Made by a program: the position numbers and the translations under genes
Assembly (NCBI RefSeq): GCF_001406815.1
Contig: NZ_CVRR01000048.1
Span: forward strand, 62,001-126,000
Origin: Roseburia faecis
GTDB taxonomy: Bacteria; Bacillota; Clostridia; Lachnospirales; Lachnospiraceae
Direction of reading: 5' to 3'
DNA: 64,000 bases
Shown here: one piece after another, positions 1 to 9,598 of the stretch
Layout: the number at the start of each line of letters is the position of its first letter
Numbering within the stretch: position 1 is the first letter of the stretch
The notes under the pieces: model-generated
Told to the model about the DNA's origin: nothing
Seen by the model: the letters and a program-made list of their open reading frames with translations, nothing else
Databases searched by the model: none

Positions 1-660
1 TCTGCATTTGAAGGTGCGGAGATGGCGATGGGAATGCCGGCAGCGGCCGGAGCGATATCCCATGTCTGGCTCGACCAGCGAAGAATCCGGGTGCAGGTAA
101 TCGGAGACGAGGAGGCGTGTGGTATTTGCGGTTCCGGTCTGATTGATGCACTTGCGGTAATTTTAGAGATGGGGCTTCTCGATCACACAGGATTGTTAAA
201 GCAGAAACAGTCGGTTTCGGTTGCCTATCGGAAATACCTGGGAGAATATGCAGGGCAGCCATGTGTCTGGCTGGCGCATAAGGTATGTGTGACGCAGGAA
301 GATATCCGGGGACTACAGCTTGCAAAGGCAGCATTTGCAGCCGGAATGCGGATTCTGCTACAGGACAGTCATACTTCTTATGAACAGCTGGATCATGTCA
401 TTCTCGCAGGTGGTTTTGGCAGCTATCTGAAAAAAGAATCGGCAGCGGCGATTGGACTGATCCCAAAGGAATTACTTCCGATTACGGATTCAGTTGGAAA
501 TGCAGCCGGAGAAGGCGCAGTATCAGCAGCTATTTCAAAAAAAGCAAGAGAGCAGCTTTCCATAATTCAGAAAAGTATGCATTATATAGAACTGTCTACC
601 CATCCGGATTTTTCACAGGAATATATGAACCAGATGGATTTTGATGGAAGCGAGCGATAG
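1..660 (+). CDS. Corrinoid-protein reactivator, ASKHA/DUF4445 domain (C-terminal part)
   Basis: The frame is open from the first base of the window, so only the C-terminal ~219 residues are present. GICGSGLIDAL and VILAGGFGSYL followed by GNAAGEGA are phosphate- and adenosine-binding motifs of the ASKHA ATPase fold found in the C-terminal part of RACo/RamA-type proteins. These use a 2Fe-2S ferredoxin and ATP to reduce cob(II)alamin back to the active state; the ferredoxin part would lie upstream, outside the window. metF lies 2 kb downstream on the same strand, which fits a role in reactivating a B12-dependent methionine synthase, but that partner is inference. Family call firm, substrate protein unknown. 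Confidence 0.8.
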   Translation, partial: SAFEGAEMAMGMPAAAGAISHVWLDQRRIRVQVIGDEEACGICGSGLIDALAVILEMGLLDHTGLLKQKQSVSVAYRKYLGEYAGQPCVWLAHKVCVTQEDIRGLQLAKAAFAAGMRILLQDSHTSYEQLDHVILAGGFGSYLKKESAAAIGLIPKELLPITDSVGNAAGEGAVSAAISKKAREQLSIIQKSMHYIELSTHPDFSQEYMNQMDFDGSER

Positions 661-671
661 AAAGGGAAAAA

Positions 672-1541
672 ATGATAGAACTGATAGAGGTATTAAAAGC
701 CGTATTATTTGGAATTGTGGAAGGCGTGACCGAGTGGCTTCCCATCAGCAGTACCGGGCATCTGATTCTGCTGAATGAAGTGGTCAAACTGAAAGTAAGT
801 GATGAATTTTACAGCATGTTCGAGGTCGTGATCCAGCTGGGAGCGATTCTTGCGGTCGTTGTTCTGTTCTGGAGCCAGATCTGGCCGTTTGGAAGAAAAA
901 ACAATGTAGCACCTTTGACAAAACGGGGACCGGGCGCATGGATCAAAACAGATATTTTTAAATTGTGGTTTCATATTCTGGTTTCTACCATTCCGGCAGC
1001 GGTGATCGGTGTTCTTGCGGATGACTGGGTGGAGGAACATTTTTACAATTACCAGATGGTATCTGTCATGCTGATTCTGTTTGGTATTGCGTTTATTCTG
1101 ATTGAGAATTCCCATAAAGGGAAAAATTCCAGAATCAATTCGCTTGCAGATATCGGTTACGACACGGCACTTTTTATCGGTCTGTTTCAGCTGATCGCTG
1201 CAATCTTTCCGGGAACCTCCCGGTCTGGTGCAACGATTGTCGGAGCACTTTTGATCGGAGTGTCCAGAACCGTTGCGGCAGAGTATACGTTTTTCCTTGC
1301 CATTCCGGTTATGTTTGGTGCCAGTATCTTAAAGATTGCGAAGTTTGGACTGGATTTTTCGACATCCGAGGTCGTTATCCTGTTTGTGGGATGTGTCATT
1401 GCATTTGCGGTTTCCCTGATTGTTATCCGTTTTCTGATGGGATATATTAAAAAACATGATTTCAAGGTGTTTGGATATTACCGGATCATTCTTGGCATTT
1501 TTGTGCTGGCGTGTGGATTTTTAGGAGCATTACATGCTTAA
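672..1541 (+). CDS. uppP: Undecaprenyl-diphosphatase UppP (BacA)
   Basis: A 289-residue polytopic membrane protein that dephosphorylates undecaprenyl pyrophosphate so that the lipid carrier of peptidoglycan synthesis is recycled; overproduction in this family gives bacitracin resistance. Both signature motifs are visible: EGVTEWLPISSTGH (residues 17-30, with Glu17, Glu21 and His30) and PGTSRSG (180-186, with the catalytic Arg184). The length is normal for the family (about 270-290). It starts 11 bases after the preceding stop, and its last 8 bases overlap the start of the phosphopantetheinyl transferase, so the genes are probably co-transcribed. Confidence 0.96.
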   Translation: MIELIEVLKAVLFGIVEGVTEWLPISSTGHLILLNEVVKLKVSDEFYSMFEVVIQLGAILAVVVLFWSQIWPFGRKNNVAPLTKRGPGAWIKTDIFKLWFHILVSTIPAAVIGVLADDWVEEHFYNYQMVSVMLILFGIAFILIENSHKGKNSRINSLADIGYDTALFIGLFQLIAAIFPGTSRSGATIVGALLIGVSRTVAAEYTFFLAIPVMFGASILKIAKFGLDFSTSEVVILFVGCVIAFAVSLIVIRFLMGYIKKHDFKVFGYYRIILGIFVLACGFLGALHA

Positions 1542-2163
1542 ACTATATATCCGGCCGGTCTGTTTCCAGCGTCCGGAAGAAGAGGAGAATTCACTGTCTC
1601 TTCTTGTGGAGAGCCGCAGGGAGAAAGTAAGAACAATAAAAGGAAAAGAAAACCGCAGCAGATCCATTGCGGCGGGTCTTCTGCTCCGGCATATGCTGCT
1701 GGAAGAACAGATCCCTTATGCCGAAGAATCTTTTGGGCTGGAAGGACATGGAAAGCCGCGTCTGAAAAAAGATGGGGTTTTCTTTAATTTAAGCCATGCG
1801 GGAGCATATGCAGTGGGAGCACTGTCGGATGTCCCGGTAGGTGTGGATGTGGAACAGCAGAACCGTTTTTGGCAGGAAGCCCGCAATCAGAAGCTGGCAA
1901 AGCGGATATTAACGGAAGCGGAAAGGAACTGGTGGAAAGATGCCGGGGATGATCCGCAGGAACTGCTCCGGTTCTGGACAAGAAAAGAAAGCTATGTGAA
2001 AATGACCGGGGAAGGAATGACAAAGGCATTTCATACCGTGGATACCCTGCATGGGAAATACTATAAAGAAATTCCGCTGGGAACCATAAAAGACAGATAT
2101 CTGATCAGTGTCTGTACGCAGGAAGATAGGACTTGCGATTTTGTATGTAAAATGTTAGATTAA
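1534..2163 (+). CDS. 4'-phosphopantetheinyl transferase, Sfp type
   Basis: A 209-residue enzyme of the Sfp superfamily, which moves phosphopantetheine from coenzyme A onto a serine of carrier proteins. The Mg-binding GVDVEQ (residues 103-108, Asp105 and Glu107) and the RKES motif (150-153, Glu152) are present, as is the upstream NLSHAG motif. The length matches Sfp-like rather than the ~120-residue AcpS type. No polyketide, peptide-synthetase or acyl carrier protein gene is in the window, so its substrate is unknown. The start overlaps uppP by 8 bases, suggesting translational coupling. Confidence 0.93.
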   Translation: MLKLYIRPVCFQRPEEEENSLSLLVESRREKVRTIKGKENRSRSIAAGLLLRHMLLEEQIPYAEESFGLEGHGKPRLKKDGVFFNLSHAGAYAVGALSDVPVGVDVEQQNRFWQEARNQKLAKRILTEAERNWWKDAGDDPQELLRFWTRKESYVKMTGEGMTKAFHTVDTLHGKYYKEIPLGTIKDRYLISVCTQEDRTCDFVCKMLD

Positions 2164-2179
2164 TATCTGGAGGCAGAAT

Positions 2180-2683
2180 ATGCATGATGAATTAACAAAA
2201 AAGGATATTGAAAAAATGGAGGCAGAGATTGAGCACCGGAAGCTGGTGGTTCGGAAGGAAGCCCTCGAAGATGTAAAAGAAGCACGTGCCCAGGGAGACC
2301 TGAGCGAAAATTTTGAATATAAGGCAGCCAAAAAGTTTAAAAACGAAAATGAAAGCCGTATCCGTTATCTGGAAAAAATGATCAAGACAGCAGTGATTGT
2401 TTCTGAAGATTCTCCGGAAGATGAAGTTGGAATGAACAATACCGTCGATATTTATTTTGAAGAGGACGATGTGACGGAAACATATAAACTGGTGACAACA
2501 GTCAGAAGTAATTCACTGAAAAATCTGATCAGCAGGGAATCACCGCTTGGCGCAGCTATTTTCGGGCATAAAGTCGGAGATCGCTGTGAAGTTCATGTAA
2601 ATGATAATTATTCCTATTTTGTGCAGATTAAGCGTATTGTCAATACTATGGATGACGGCACAGATGAGCTTCGAAAATTTTAA
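2180..2683 (+). CDS. GreA/GreB-family transcription elongation factor
   Basis: A 167-residue protein with the two-domain Gre layout: an N-terminal coiled-coil hairpin carrying the acidic tip (GDLSENFEY, residues about 39-47) and a C-terminal FKBP-like domain with the typical SPLG-AIFGHKVGD segment. Gre factors enter the RNA polymerase secondary channel and stimulate cleavage of backtracked RNA. It is slightly longer than the common 157-160 residues and is probably a GreA paralogue, because clostridial genomes often have several. An AGGCAG-type ribosome site lies 8 bases before the ATG, and the gene sits in the same run as metF. Confidence 0.9.
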   Translation: MHDELTKKDIEKMEAEIEHRKLVVRKEALEDVKEARAQGDLSENFEYKAAKKFKNENESRIRYLEKMIKTAVIVSEDSPEDEVGMNNTVDIYFEEDDVTETYKLVTTVRSNSLKNLISRESPLGAAIFGHKVGDRCEVHVNDNYSYFVQIKRIVNTMDDGTDELRKF

Positions 2684-2698
2684 CAACAGGAGAAAAAT

Positions 2699-3574
2699 AT
2701 GAAAGTATCGGAAATTTTAAAGAAGAATGAGGTGACAATCTCATGTGAGATTTTCCCGCCAAAACAGGGAGCACAGCTGCAGAATTACAAGGCAATCGCA
2801 GCAGAAATCGCAAAGCTGAAACCGGCATATATCAGCTGTACATATGGAGCAACCGGCGGAACGAGTGATTATACCGTAGAGATCGCAGATGCGATCAACT
2901 CTTATGGGGTGCCGGCAATCGCACATCTGACCTGCGTCTCTTCCACAAGAGAAAAGGTACATACTGTAATCCATGAGCTGAAAGAGCGCGGAATCGAAAA
3001 CATCCTTGCACTTCGCGGGGATATTCCGACAAACACGGATTTTCCGCTTCCGGATCAGTATCACCATGCGATTGAGCTGATTCGTGAGATCAAAGAGGCA
3101 GGAGACTTCTGTATCGGCGGTGCATGTTATCCGGAGGGACATCCGGAGGCTGCCAATATGAATGAAGATCTGGATCATCTGAAAGAAAAAGTGGATGCAG
3201 GCTGTGAATATCTGACCACACAGATGTTTTTCGACAATAACATTTATTATCGTTTCCTATATAAGGCACTTGCTAAAGGAATTGATGTTCCGGTGACTGC
3301 CGGAATCATGCCGGTTACCAATGCAGCACAGGTGAAGAGAACGATTTCCCTGACCGGAAATCTGGTTCCTGCCAAATTTTTAAGCATTGTGGATCGGTTT
3401 GGGGACAACCCTGCAGCCATGAAGCAGGCAGGAATTGCCTATGCAACCGAGCAGATCATTGATCTGATTGCCAATGGAGTCAACCACATTCATATTTATT
3501 CCATGAATAAACCGGATGTCGCAGCGGCGATCATGAATAATCTGTCACAGATTTATGTGAGAGAGCAGGCATAA
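2699..3574 (+). CDS. metF: Methylenetetrahydrofolate reductase [NAD(P)H]
   Basis: A 291-residue TIM-barrel flavoprotein that reduces 5,10-methylene-THF to 5-methyl-THF, the methyl donor for methionine synthesis. SCEIFPPK near the N-terminus, GATGGTSDYT and LRGD match MetF. The length agrees with the bacterial enzyme (~290). A clear AGGAGA site precedes the ATG. The corrinoid-reactivase gene at the left edge of the window and metF would act in consecutive parts of one-carbon metabolism. Confidence 0.95.
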   Translation: MKVSEILKKNEVTISCEIFPPKQGAQLQNYKAIAAEIAKLKPAYISCTYGATGGTSDYTVEIADAINSYGVPAIAHLTCVSSTREKVHTVIHELKERGIENILALRGDIPTNTDFPLPDQYHHAIELIREIKEAGDFCIGGACYPEGHPEAANMNEDLDHLKEKVDAGCEYLTTQMFFDNNIYYRFLYKALAKGIDVPVTAGIMPVTNAAQVKRTISLTGNLVPAKFLSIVDRFGDNPAAMKQAGIAYATEQIIDLIANGVNHIHIYSMNKPDVAAAIMNNLSQIYVREQA

Positions 3575-3576
3575 GA

Positions 3577-4032
3577 ATGAAGAAAAAGGAAGAACAGTTG
3601 GTCCGTAAAGTGACCGATATGATACAAAAAACGCGGGAAGGAAAACTGCACTGGGATATTCAGTGCCAGACTACCGAGTACAACGATCCGGCGAAGAAAC
3701 CAGTGGAAACCGAAGAGGGAGAGACATGGGTGATTGATGAGTGTTTTGTTTCCTATCACTGTATGGATCAGGAAAAAGAATTTCTATTGGTTTCTTATGA
3801 GCAGATCTACACCTGCGGAGAGAAAAAGAAGTCCTGCAATTTGATTTTTCTGCCACCGCTTGGCATCCGCTTCTTCGATGTGGATGTTTTAGCTCCGTAT
3901 GCAGTGGAGGCGGATCAGATGCTGATCTACGAAGTACATATGCTGTGGCTGACCGTGCTTGAGCAGTATAAAAAAGATCCACAGAGCATGGAGCTGGATG
4001 TGACAGGGCGCGAGCTGGTACTGCAGCAATAA
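3577..4032 (+). CDS. Conserved-looking protein of unknown function after metF
   Basis: 151 residues beginning two bases after the metF stop, with the ribosome site inside the end of metF, so it is probably translated with it. The sequence is soluble: a lysine-rich N-terminal helix, then beta-rich stretches with aromatic and acidic residues and single cysteines in QIYTCGEKKK and LHWDIQC. No signal peptide or membrane segment is seen, and I recognise no family. It ends the operon just before a strong terminator. Confidence 0.75.
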   Translation: MKKKEEQLVRKVTDMIQKTREGKLHWDIQCQTTEYNDPAKKPVETEEGETWVIDECFVSYHCMDQEKEFLLVSYEQIYTCGEKKKSCNLIFLPPLGIRFFDVDVLAPYAVEADQMLIYEVHMLWLTVLEQYKKDPQSMELDVTGRELVLQQ

Positions 4033-4061
4033 ACATGAATATACAATGTGTATAATAAGTT

Positions 4062-4106
4062 AAAAAAACCTCTGGAATTTTTAGACAAAATTTCCAGAGG
4101 TTTTTT
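4062..4106 (+). terminator. Rho-independent terminator after the metF operon
   Basis: Arms AAAACCTCTGGAA and TTCCAGAGGTTTT pair around a short TTTTTAGACAAAA loop region, with A-rich and T-rich flanks. It could work in both directions, but there is no opposing gene. Confidence 0.9.
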
Positions 4107-4193
4107 GGCAGTTTTTCCAACTTTATTTCGTATACATTTTCAAGTATAATGAAAACCGAAAAAACCCGAAATATCATTCAAAAGGAGGAAAAA

Positions 4194-7100
4194 ATGGGAG
4201 AGAGAAGGTTTTCAACAAAGAACCGTTTTGTAAGTTTTTTACTTGCAATTGCGATGGTTCTGACACTTTTGCCGATTGGGGCGGTACAGGCAAAAGCAGA
4301 AGGCAGCAGACAAATTATTATGCACTTCAAAAATTCTACAAATTGGGAGGCTGTTTATACGAAAATAGCCGAAGGAAAGAGCTGGACGGCTGTTGATGGT
4401 TATGGTTATGCAAATAGCTGGCCAGGAGCTGAAGTAGAAGAAGATTCAGAAAATGAAGGCTGGTATAGCTTTACAATTAGCACAAATTCAGATGAGGAAT
4501 TCCATTGTATATTTAATAATAAAGGAAATGGAAAACAAACAGATAATATTGGATTTACGGAAAATGGTTCTAAAGTAGAAAAGTGGGTTACTGGCGAAAA
4601 AGGGGAAACGGTAATCAGTGAAAAGAAACCGGAAGGGTGGACGGAATCTACAAGCAGCGCACCAGTAAAACCGGTTATAAAAGTACAGAGTCCGGTTGTA
4701 AATGAGGACCGTACCGTTACATTTAATCTGGATGCAACAGGCGAATATAAAGATGCAGAAGATGTTCGGCTTATGGGAACTGTCGCAGGAACGAACTGGG
4801 ATAATGGATTATCAATGGAAAAGGAAGGAGATAAATTCACAGTAACAGTTCAAAAACAAAATCCAGGAATATATGGGTATAAGTATAAAATTGGGACTAG
4901 CTGGATCACAGACCCTGCAAATGATGCCATGACAGATGGCAATAGTAGATTAGTAGTTCCGGGACTTGAATCAAAAAATATGGAAGCTTTGGCTGGTAAG
5001 GATCTCGAACTTCCGAAAACATTAAAGCTTTATGGCGATGATGGAACAAGCAGTGATGAAACAGTTTCATATACATTAAAAGACCCTTCTTTAAGTGATA
5101 AGGTTACATTGAAAGATGAAACAATCAATGTGAAAAAAGGCAGTGGAATAAAAACTGTTGAGTTAACCGCAACTGCTGGTAATGAAACGTCAGATGTTAT
5201 TGTTAATGTTGTGGAAAAACAGTATAAAGTAACGATTTATATGTATTCTCCAGATTTTGAAATGAAAGCTGGTGTATCTGATGTATATATATATAATAAA
5301 AAGGGTGCTGAAAAGGAATTTGTTCCTTTAAATAATACGATAGAAGACACAGAAAATAATGTGACTTGGTTACAGGGAACAACTTATGTTTCGTTTAATT
5401 CGCTTGGAATTATTGGAAAACCAGTGGCGGGATCAACTTCATGGAATGGACAGGACGGAAATAGGTATTACGTTATTGACGAGAAAGAATCAGAGGTAAC
5501 ATTATGGTATGTGTTTGGAAAGACTCCAGTTACCGAAAAACCTACCATTACCAAAGAAGATCCAAGATATTTTTATCTGGAATATGAAAATGATACTTTA
5601 ACAACCAATCCGGAGTTTTATTCGTGGACTACTGGTTTTGCGGCAGAATTGAAAAAATTTGAATCCGCAGGAGCTGGAAAATGGAAAATTAAGGTTCCGG
5701 TAAAATCAAGCTGCACAAAAGTTGATTTCGTTATTGCACTGGATTCTTCTGGTAAGGACTGGGTCAAGGATGGTGGAGATCATTCTATTGCATTTCCAGA
5801 GGATCAGAATGTTGTATGTGCGAACATGAAACAGGGCGAAGAACCTGTATTAGGTGCTCCATACAATAAGGGATATGAAGTCCTTCCAAAAGAAAATAAG
5901 ATTGCATTTTATTATCGGGATGATAACGCCTTAATTGATGATAAGCTTGCAGATATGAAGGTATCTGTAGATATCAATGGTACGGAATATGAAATGACTT
6001 ATAATGCTGGGAATAAGCGTTTTGAGTATAACTATAACAAACTAGAAAGCGGATGTACATATTATCGTTATAAAGTCGGGGATGAATATATTTTAGATAA
6101 ATATAACGATAAGCAGGAACAAAAAGCGGGAAACGATTATTCTTATATTGAGTATTATAAACTGAATGCTTCTATTCAGGCAGAAGTAATGAACGCTTCA
6201 TTTAATTATAACGAGAATAATGTTGTAAAATTCACGGTAAATCAGGACAAGAATGATACGAAGAAATTAGAAGTTGCATCTGCAAGCATTGATGTTTCTT
6301 CTTTAGGTGGAAGTAGTGCATTAGCAATTGTACCAGATTTACAGGCTGTAACAATTTCAGCTACAACTGATACAACATTAGGAAAAAAGACATTGCCAAT
6401 TGTTGTAACAGATCAGTATGGAAATGAGTATACCACAAGTGTACAGGTGGAAGTTGCTGCACGTAACAAGAAGAATGCAGATGATTTTGACTGGGATGAA
6501 TCAGTTATTTATTTTATGGTAACGGATCGTTTCTTTGATGGAAATGAATCAAACAATACAGCAAGCGGAGCAAAGACTTACGGAAAGGATAATGCAGGTC
6601 TGTATCATGGTGGTGATTTCGCAGGAATTACACAAAAGTTAGACTATTTAGAGGATTTGGGAATTAATACAATCTGGATTACTCCTATTGTAGAAAATAT
6701 TCCGGGAGTTACGGTAACTGACACGGGAAAAGAAGATGTTCCGTACAATGCTGCATACCATGGATATTGGGCAAGCGATTTTACAAAGCTGAACCCAACG
6801 CTTGGAACAGAAGAAGAATTCCAGACATTGATCGATCAGGCACATAACCGCGGTATTCGTATTATGGTAGATATTGTGGTTAACCATGCAGGATATGATA
6901 CGGATTTTGGTGATATGATCCGAAGCGGAGACGATATTGTATCCGGAAGTGACCAGAAAGATTCCTTAAGTAATTTACCAGATTTTAGAACAGAAGATCC
7001 TGCGGTCAGCGCACAGCTTGTCAAGTGGCAGACCCAGTGGGTGAAAGATTTTGGCATCGACTATTTCCGTGTTGATACAGTTAAACATGTGGAAAACGAT

Positions 7101-8678
7101 ACTTGGGCAGAATTAAAAAATGCTCTGACGGAAGTAGATTCAGATTTTAAGATGATTGGAGAGTATGCAGGAGGAGGCTATGCTTCTAATGGCAATACTT
7201 TAGGAACCGGAGAAATGGATTCGGATCTGGATTTTGATTTTAATGATCAGGCAACTAATTTTGTAAAGGGAAATATTTCTTCCGTAGAAAGTTTCCTGAC
7301 ATCCAGAAATAGTGGATTAAACAATACATATATGACAGGTCAGTTCCTTGGAAGTCATGACGAGGATGGATTTAAGAAGAAACTTTTGGATGGTGGAATG
7401 GCTGAAGATGCAGCAACTGCGGCATCCATGGTAGCCGCAAGCCTGCAGATTACTGCAAAAGGACAGCCGGTTATTTACTATGGGGAAGAGATCGGTCTGA
7501 CGGGATTAAATAATTATCCATATCAGACAAACCGTTATGATTTTGACTGGACAATGGTAAACAGTGACAATAAGACCTATCAGCATTATAAGAAGATGCT
7601 TTCCATCCGTAATGCATATACAGATGTATTCGCAAGGGGTGACAGAAAAACAATTTTAGCATCTGATGAAAATGGTTATGATATTGTATCCAGAAGCTAC
7701 AAAGGAACAAAATTATATGTTGGTTTAAATATCAAAGATGTTGCACAGACTGTAGAAATTCCGGTTAGTGAAAATAATGGAACTGTTTTGAAGAATCTGT
7801 ATTCTGGAAAAACATATACGGTAAGTAACGGAAAGATTAAAGTGATCATTCCAGCGGCAACAGATGGTGGTACCGTTGTTCTGAAAAATAATTCAAGTAT
7901 CAACGGCGGTTCTTCCAGCGGAAGCACAACAACCGAAACCAAGCCTTCTGAAGATACCAAAAAGGATACAACAACGACAGAGATTGTTATTCCTGCAGAA
8001 AAACTTCCGGAAGGAACGACTGCAACCGTAATAGTCACAAAGGATGCAAGCGGAAAAGTAACCGCAGAGGCAGCAGTAGCAGCAACTGGAAAGGCAAGCA
8101 AAACAGGCGTGAAAGCAACCGTAAATGCCGATGTGATCCAAGCTGTAACAGAAGCTGCCGGAACGAAAGACGTAACCATCACACAGGAAGTCAAGAAAGC
8201 AGATGGAACCACTGCATACACCGTACAGGTAAATGCAGCAGACGTCAAAGCAGGTGCAAAACTTGCAGTCATGAAGAAAGACGAAAAGACCGGAGAACTG
8301 GTTCTTGTGAATAAGAAATCGTATAAGGTTACAAAGGACGGTTCCGTATCACTGACTTTCAAAGACCGTGGCGTATACGTCTTAAAGACACAGGCAGAAG
8401 TTAAGGCAGCTGCAAAGCAGATTGCAAAGACTATCGCATCTGCAAAGAGCACAGTAAATATTGGTGTAAAAAAGACAACCGTATTCCAGTGGAGCAAGAA
8501 ACTGAATATGGAAAATGTTGCAAAGATTACCTATAAGTCTTCCAAGAAGTCTGTGGTTTCCGTAAATAAAAACGGAAAGATTAAAGGAAAGAAGAAGGGA
8601 ACCGGAAAAGTAACGGCAACCGTTACCTTAAAAGATGGAACAAAGAAAATCGTAACCATTAAGGTAACTGTAAAGTAA
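4194..8678 (+). CDS. Secreted multi-module alpha-amylase (GH13 with starch-binding modules)
   Basis: The ATG at 4194 follows AAGGAGG by 6 bases and starts a signal peptide (cleavage probably after VQAKA, about residue 32); an in-frame ATG at 4149 has no ribosome site. The product has 1494 residues. Order seen: signal peptide; CBM26-like module (about 35-115); several beta-sandwich modules resembling CBM48/CBM41/X25 starch-binding or E-set domains (about 150-760); GH13 barrel (about 765-1130); Thr/Ser-rich linker; a lysine-rich C-terminal region ending in a BIg2-like Ig domain. Barrel motifs are intact: DIVVNHAG, FRVDTVKH (nucleophile Asp961), GEYAGG (acid/base Glu990) and GSHDED (Asp1056). 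There is no LPXTG sorting signal, so the basic tail may hold it to the wall. Likely role: extracellular starch breakdown. Confidence 0.93.
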   Translation: MGERRFSTKNRFVSFLLAIAMVLTLLPIGAVQAKAEGSRQIIMHFKNSTNWEAVYTKIAEGKSWTAVDGYGYANSWPGAEVEEDSENEGWYSFTISTNSDEEFHCIFNNKGNGKQTDNIGFTENGSKVEKWVTGEKGETVISEKKPEGWTESTSSAPVKPVIKVQSPVVNEDRTVTFNLDATGEYKDAEDVRLMGTVAGTNWDNGLSMEKEGDKFTVTVQKQNPGIYGYKYKIGTSWITDPANDAMTDGNSRLVVPGLESKNMEALAGKDLELPKTLKLYGDDGTSSDETVSYTLKDPSLSDKVTLKDETINVKKGSGIKTVELTATAGNETSDVIVNVVEKQYKVTIYMYSPDFEMKAGVSDVYIYNKKGAEKEFVPLNNTIEDTENNVTWLQGTTYVSFNSLGIIGKPVAGSTSWNGQDGNRYYVIDEKESEVTLWYVFGKTPVTEKPTITKEDPRYFYLEYENDTLTTNPEFYSWTTGFAAELKKFESAGAGKWKIKVPVKSSCTKVDFVIALDSSGKDWVKDGGDHSIAFPEDQNVVCANMKQGEEPVLGAPYNKGYEVLPKENKIAFYYRDDNALIDDKLADMKVSVDINGTEYEMTYNAGNKRFEYNYNKLESGCTYYRYKVGDEYILDKYNDKQEQKAGNDYSYIEYYKLNASIQAEVMNASFNYNENNVVKFTVNQDKNDTKKLEVASASIDVSSLGGSSALAIVPDLQAVTISATTDTTLGKKTLPIVVTDQYGNEYTTSVQVEVAARNKKNADDFDWDESVIYFMVTDRFFDGNESNNTASGAKTYGKDNAGLYHGGDFAGITQKLDYLEDLGINTIWITPIVENIPGVTVTDTGKEDVPYNAAYHGYWASDFTKLNPTLGTEEEFQTLIDQAHNRGIRIMVDIVVNHAGYDTDFGDMIRSGDDIVSGSDQKDSLSNLPDFRTEDPAVSAQLVKWQTQWVKDFGIDYFRVDTVKHVENDTWAELKNALTEVDSDFKMIGEYAGGGYASNGNTLGTGEMDSDLDFDFNDQATNFVKGNISSVESFLTSRNSGLNNTYMTGQFLGSHDEDGFKKKLLDGGMAEDAATAASMVAASLQITAKGQPVIYYGEEIGLTGLNNYPYQTNRYDFDWTMVNSDNKTYQHYKKMLSIRNAYTDVFARGDRKTILASDENGYDIVSRSYKGTKLYVGLNIKDVAQTVEIPVSENNGTVLKNLYSGKTYTVSNGKIKVIIPAATDGGTVVLKNNSSINGGSSSGSTTTETKPSEDTKKDTTTTEIVIPAEKLPEGTTATVIVTKDASGKVTAEAAVAATGKASKTGVKATVNADVIQAVTEAAGTKDVTITQEVKKADGTTAYTVQVNAADVKAGAKLAVMKKDEKTGELVLVNKKSYKVTKDGSVSLTFKDRGVYVLKTQAEVKAAAKQIAKTIASAKSTVNIGVKKTTVFQWSKKLNMENVAKITYKSSKKSVVSVNKNGKIKGKKKGTGKVTATVTLKDGTKKIVTIKVTVK

Positions 8679-8709
8679 GAAAATATCAATAAATTACTCA
8701 TTATCTGCT

Positions 8710-8753
8710 ATCGGGGCTTATGGAGGGAGAACCTCTGTAAGCCCTGATTTTTA
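8710..8753 (+). terminator. Terminator after the amylase gene
   Basis: ATCGGGGCTTA and TAAGCCCTGAT pair (one G-U), extended by AGG/CCT inside, and are followed by TTTTTATT. Confidence 0.8.
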
Positions 8754-8783
8754 TTGGACTTTCATGTGTCACTGTGCTATACT
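8754..8783 (+). promoter_or_regulatory. Sigma-A-type promoter for the SDR gene
   Basis: TTGGAC at 8754-8759 and TATACT at 8778-8783 are separated by 18 bases. They lie directly after the amylase terminator and 25 bases before the SDR start codon. Confidence 0.6.
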
Positions 8784-8808
8784 CGTGATACATTAAGGAG
8801 GAGGCAAA

Positions 8809-9597
8809 ATGAAGAAATCATATGCAGTGATCACAGGGGCAAGCTCCGGAATCGGTATGGCGTTTGCACGGCAGCTTGCAGCAGAGGGGTATCGTCTGGT
8901 ACTGGTTGCACGCAGAGAGGACCGGTTACAGGAACTGGCGCAGGAATTACAAAAGAAGGGAACCGAGAGCATCGTGATATCGGCGGATTTGTCACAAAAA
9001 GAAGCCTGTTATCACCTGATGCAGCAGATCGAGAAGCTGCCAGTCGGGATATTGATTAACGATGCGGGATTCGGTGACTGTGGCAGCTTTCTGGAGACGG
9101 ACGCAGATAAGGAAATGCAGATGATTGATGTAAATGTTAAGGCTATGCATCTTCTTATGAAGCTGATGCTTCGCCGTATGGAGAAGCAGGAGGGCGGTTA
9201 CATCTTAAATGTGGCTTCCTCGGCGGGACTTCTTCCGGCAGGGCCTTATATGGCCGCCTATTATGCGACCAAAGCTTATATAGCCAGCCTGACACGTGCC
9301 GTGGCACTCGAACTGAAACAGAGAGGCAGCCGCGTGTATGTGGGGGCATTATGTCCCGGACCGGTGAATACAGAATTTAATGCCGTTGCAAATGTAGAGT
9401 TTGCACTGGCAGGAATTACTCCGGAATATTGTGTTAGATATGCTTTAAAGCAGATGAAAAGGCGCAAAGTAGTGATTGTTCCTACGTTGACGCTAAAAGC
9501 CGTGACAACCTGTGGAAGATTTATACCACAAAAAGTGCTGATTGCAATTACCGCACATCAGCAGAAAAAAAAGCTCAGAGCAGAGGATATATCATAA
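8809..9597 (+). CDS. Short-chain dehydrogenase/reductase (SDR family)
   Basis: A 262-residue classical SDR enzyme. The dinucleotide-binding TGASSGIG is at residues 9-16, followed by VARRED, which suggests NADP preference. The active-site Tyr151 and Lys155 lie in YYATK, preceded by the serine of NVASSAG. INDAGFG replaces the usual NNAG. The basic C-terminal region ([13 protein letters not shown]) resembles the DltE/YqjQ-like group. Ribosome site AAGGAGG is 6-7 bases before the ATG. Only 1 base separates its stop from the next gene. Substrate unknown. Confidence 0.88.
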   Translation: MKKSYAVITGASSGIGMAFARQLAAEGYRLVLVARREDRLQELAQELQKKGTESIVISADLSQKEACYHLMQQIEKLPVGILINDAGFGDCGSFLETDADKEMQMIDVNVKAMHLLMKLMLRRMEKQEGGYILNVASSAGLLPAGPYMAAYYATKAYIASLTRAVALELKQRGSRVYVGALCPGPVNTEFNAVANVEFALAGITPEYCVRYALKQMKRRKVVIVPTLTLKAVTTCGRFIPQKVLIAITAHQQKKKLRAEDIS

Positions 9598-9598
9598 G

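Noticed and set aside
4149-4193. Upstream ATG of the amylase frame
   Set aside because: It would put 15 charged residues before the signal peptide and lacks a ribosome site; ATG 4194 has AAGGAGG.
7697-8497. A 266-residue minus-strand ORF inside the amylase gene
   Set aside because: It is antisense to the repetitive Lys/Thr-rich C-terminal region, is a hydrophobic low-complexity translation, and has no ribosome site.
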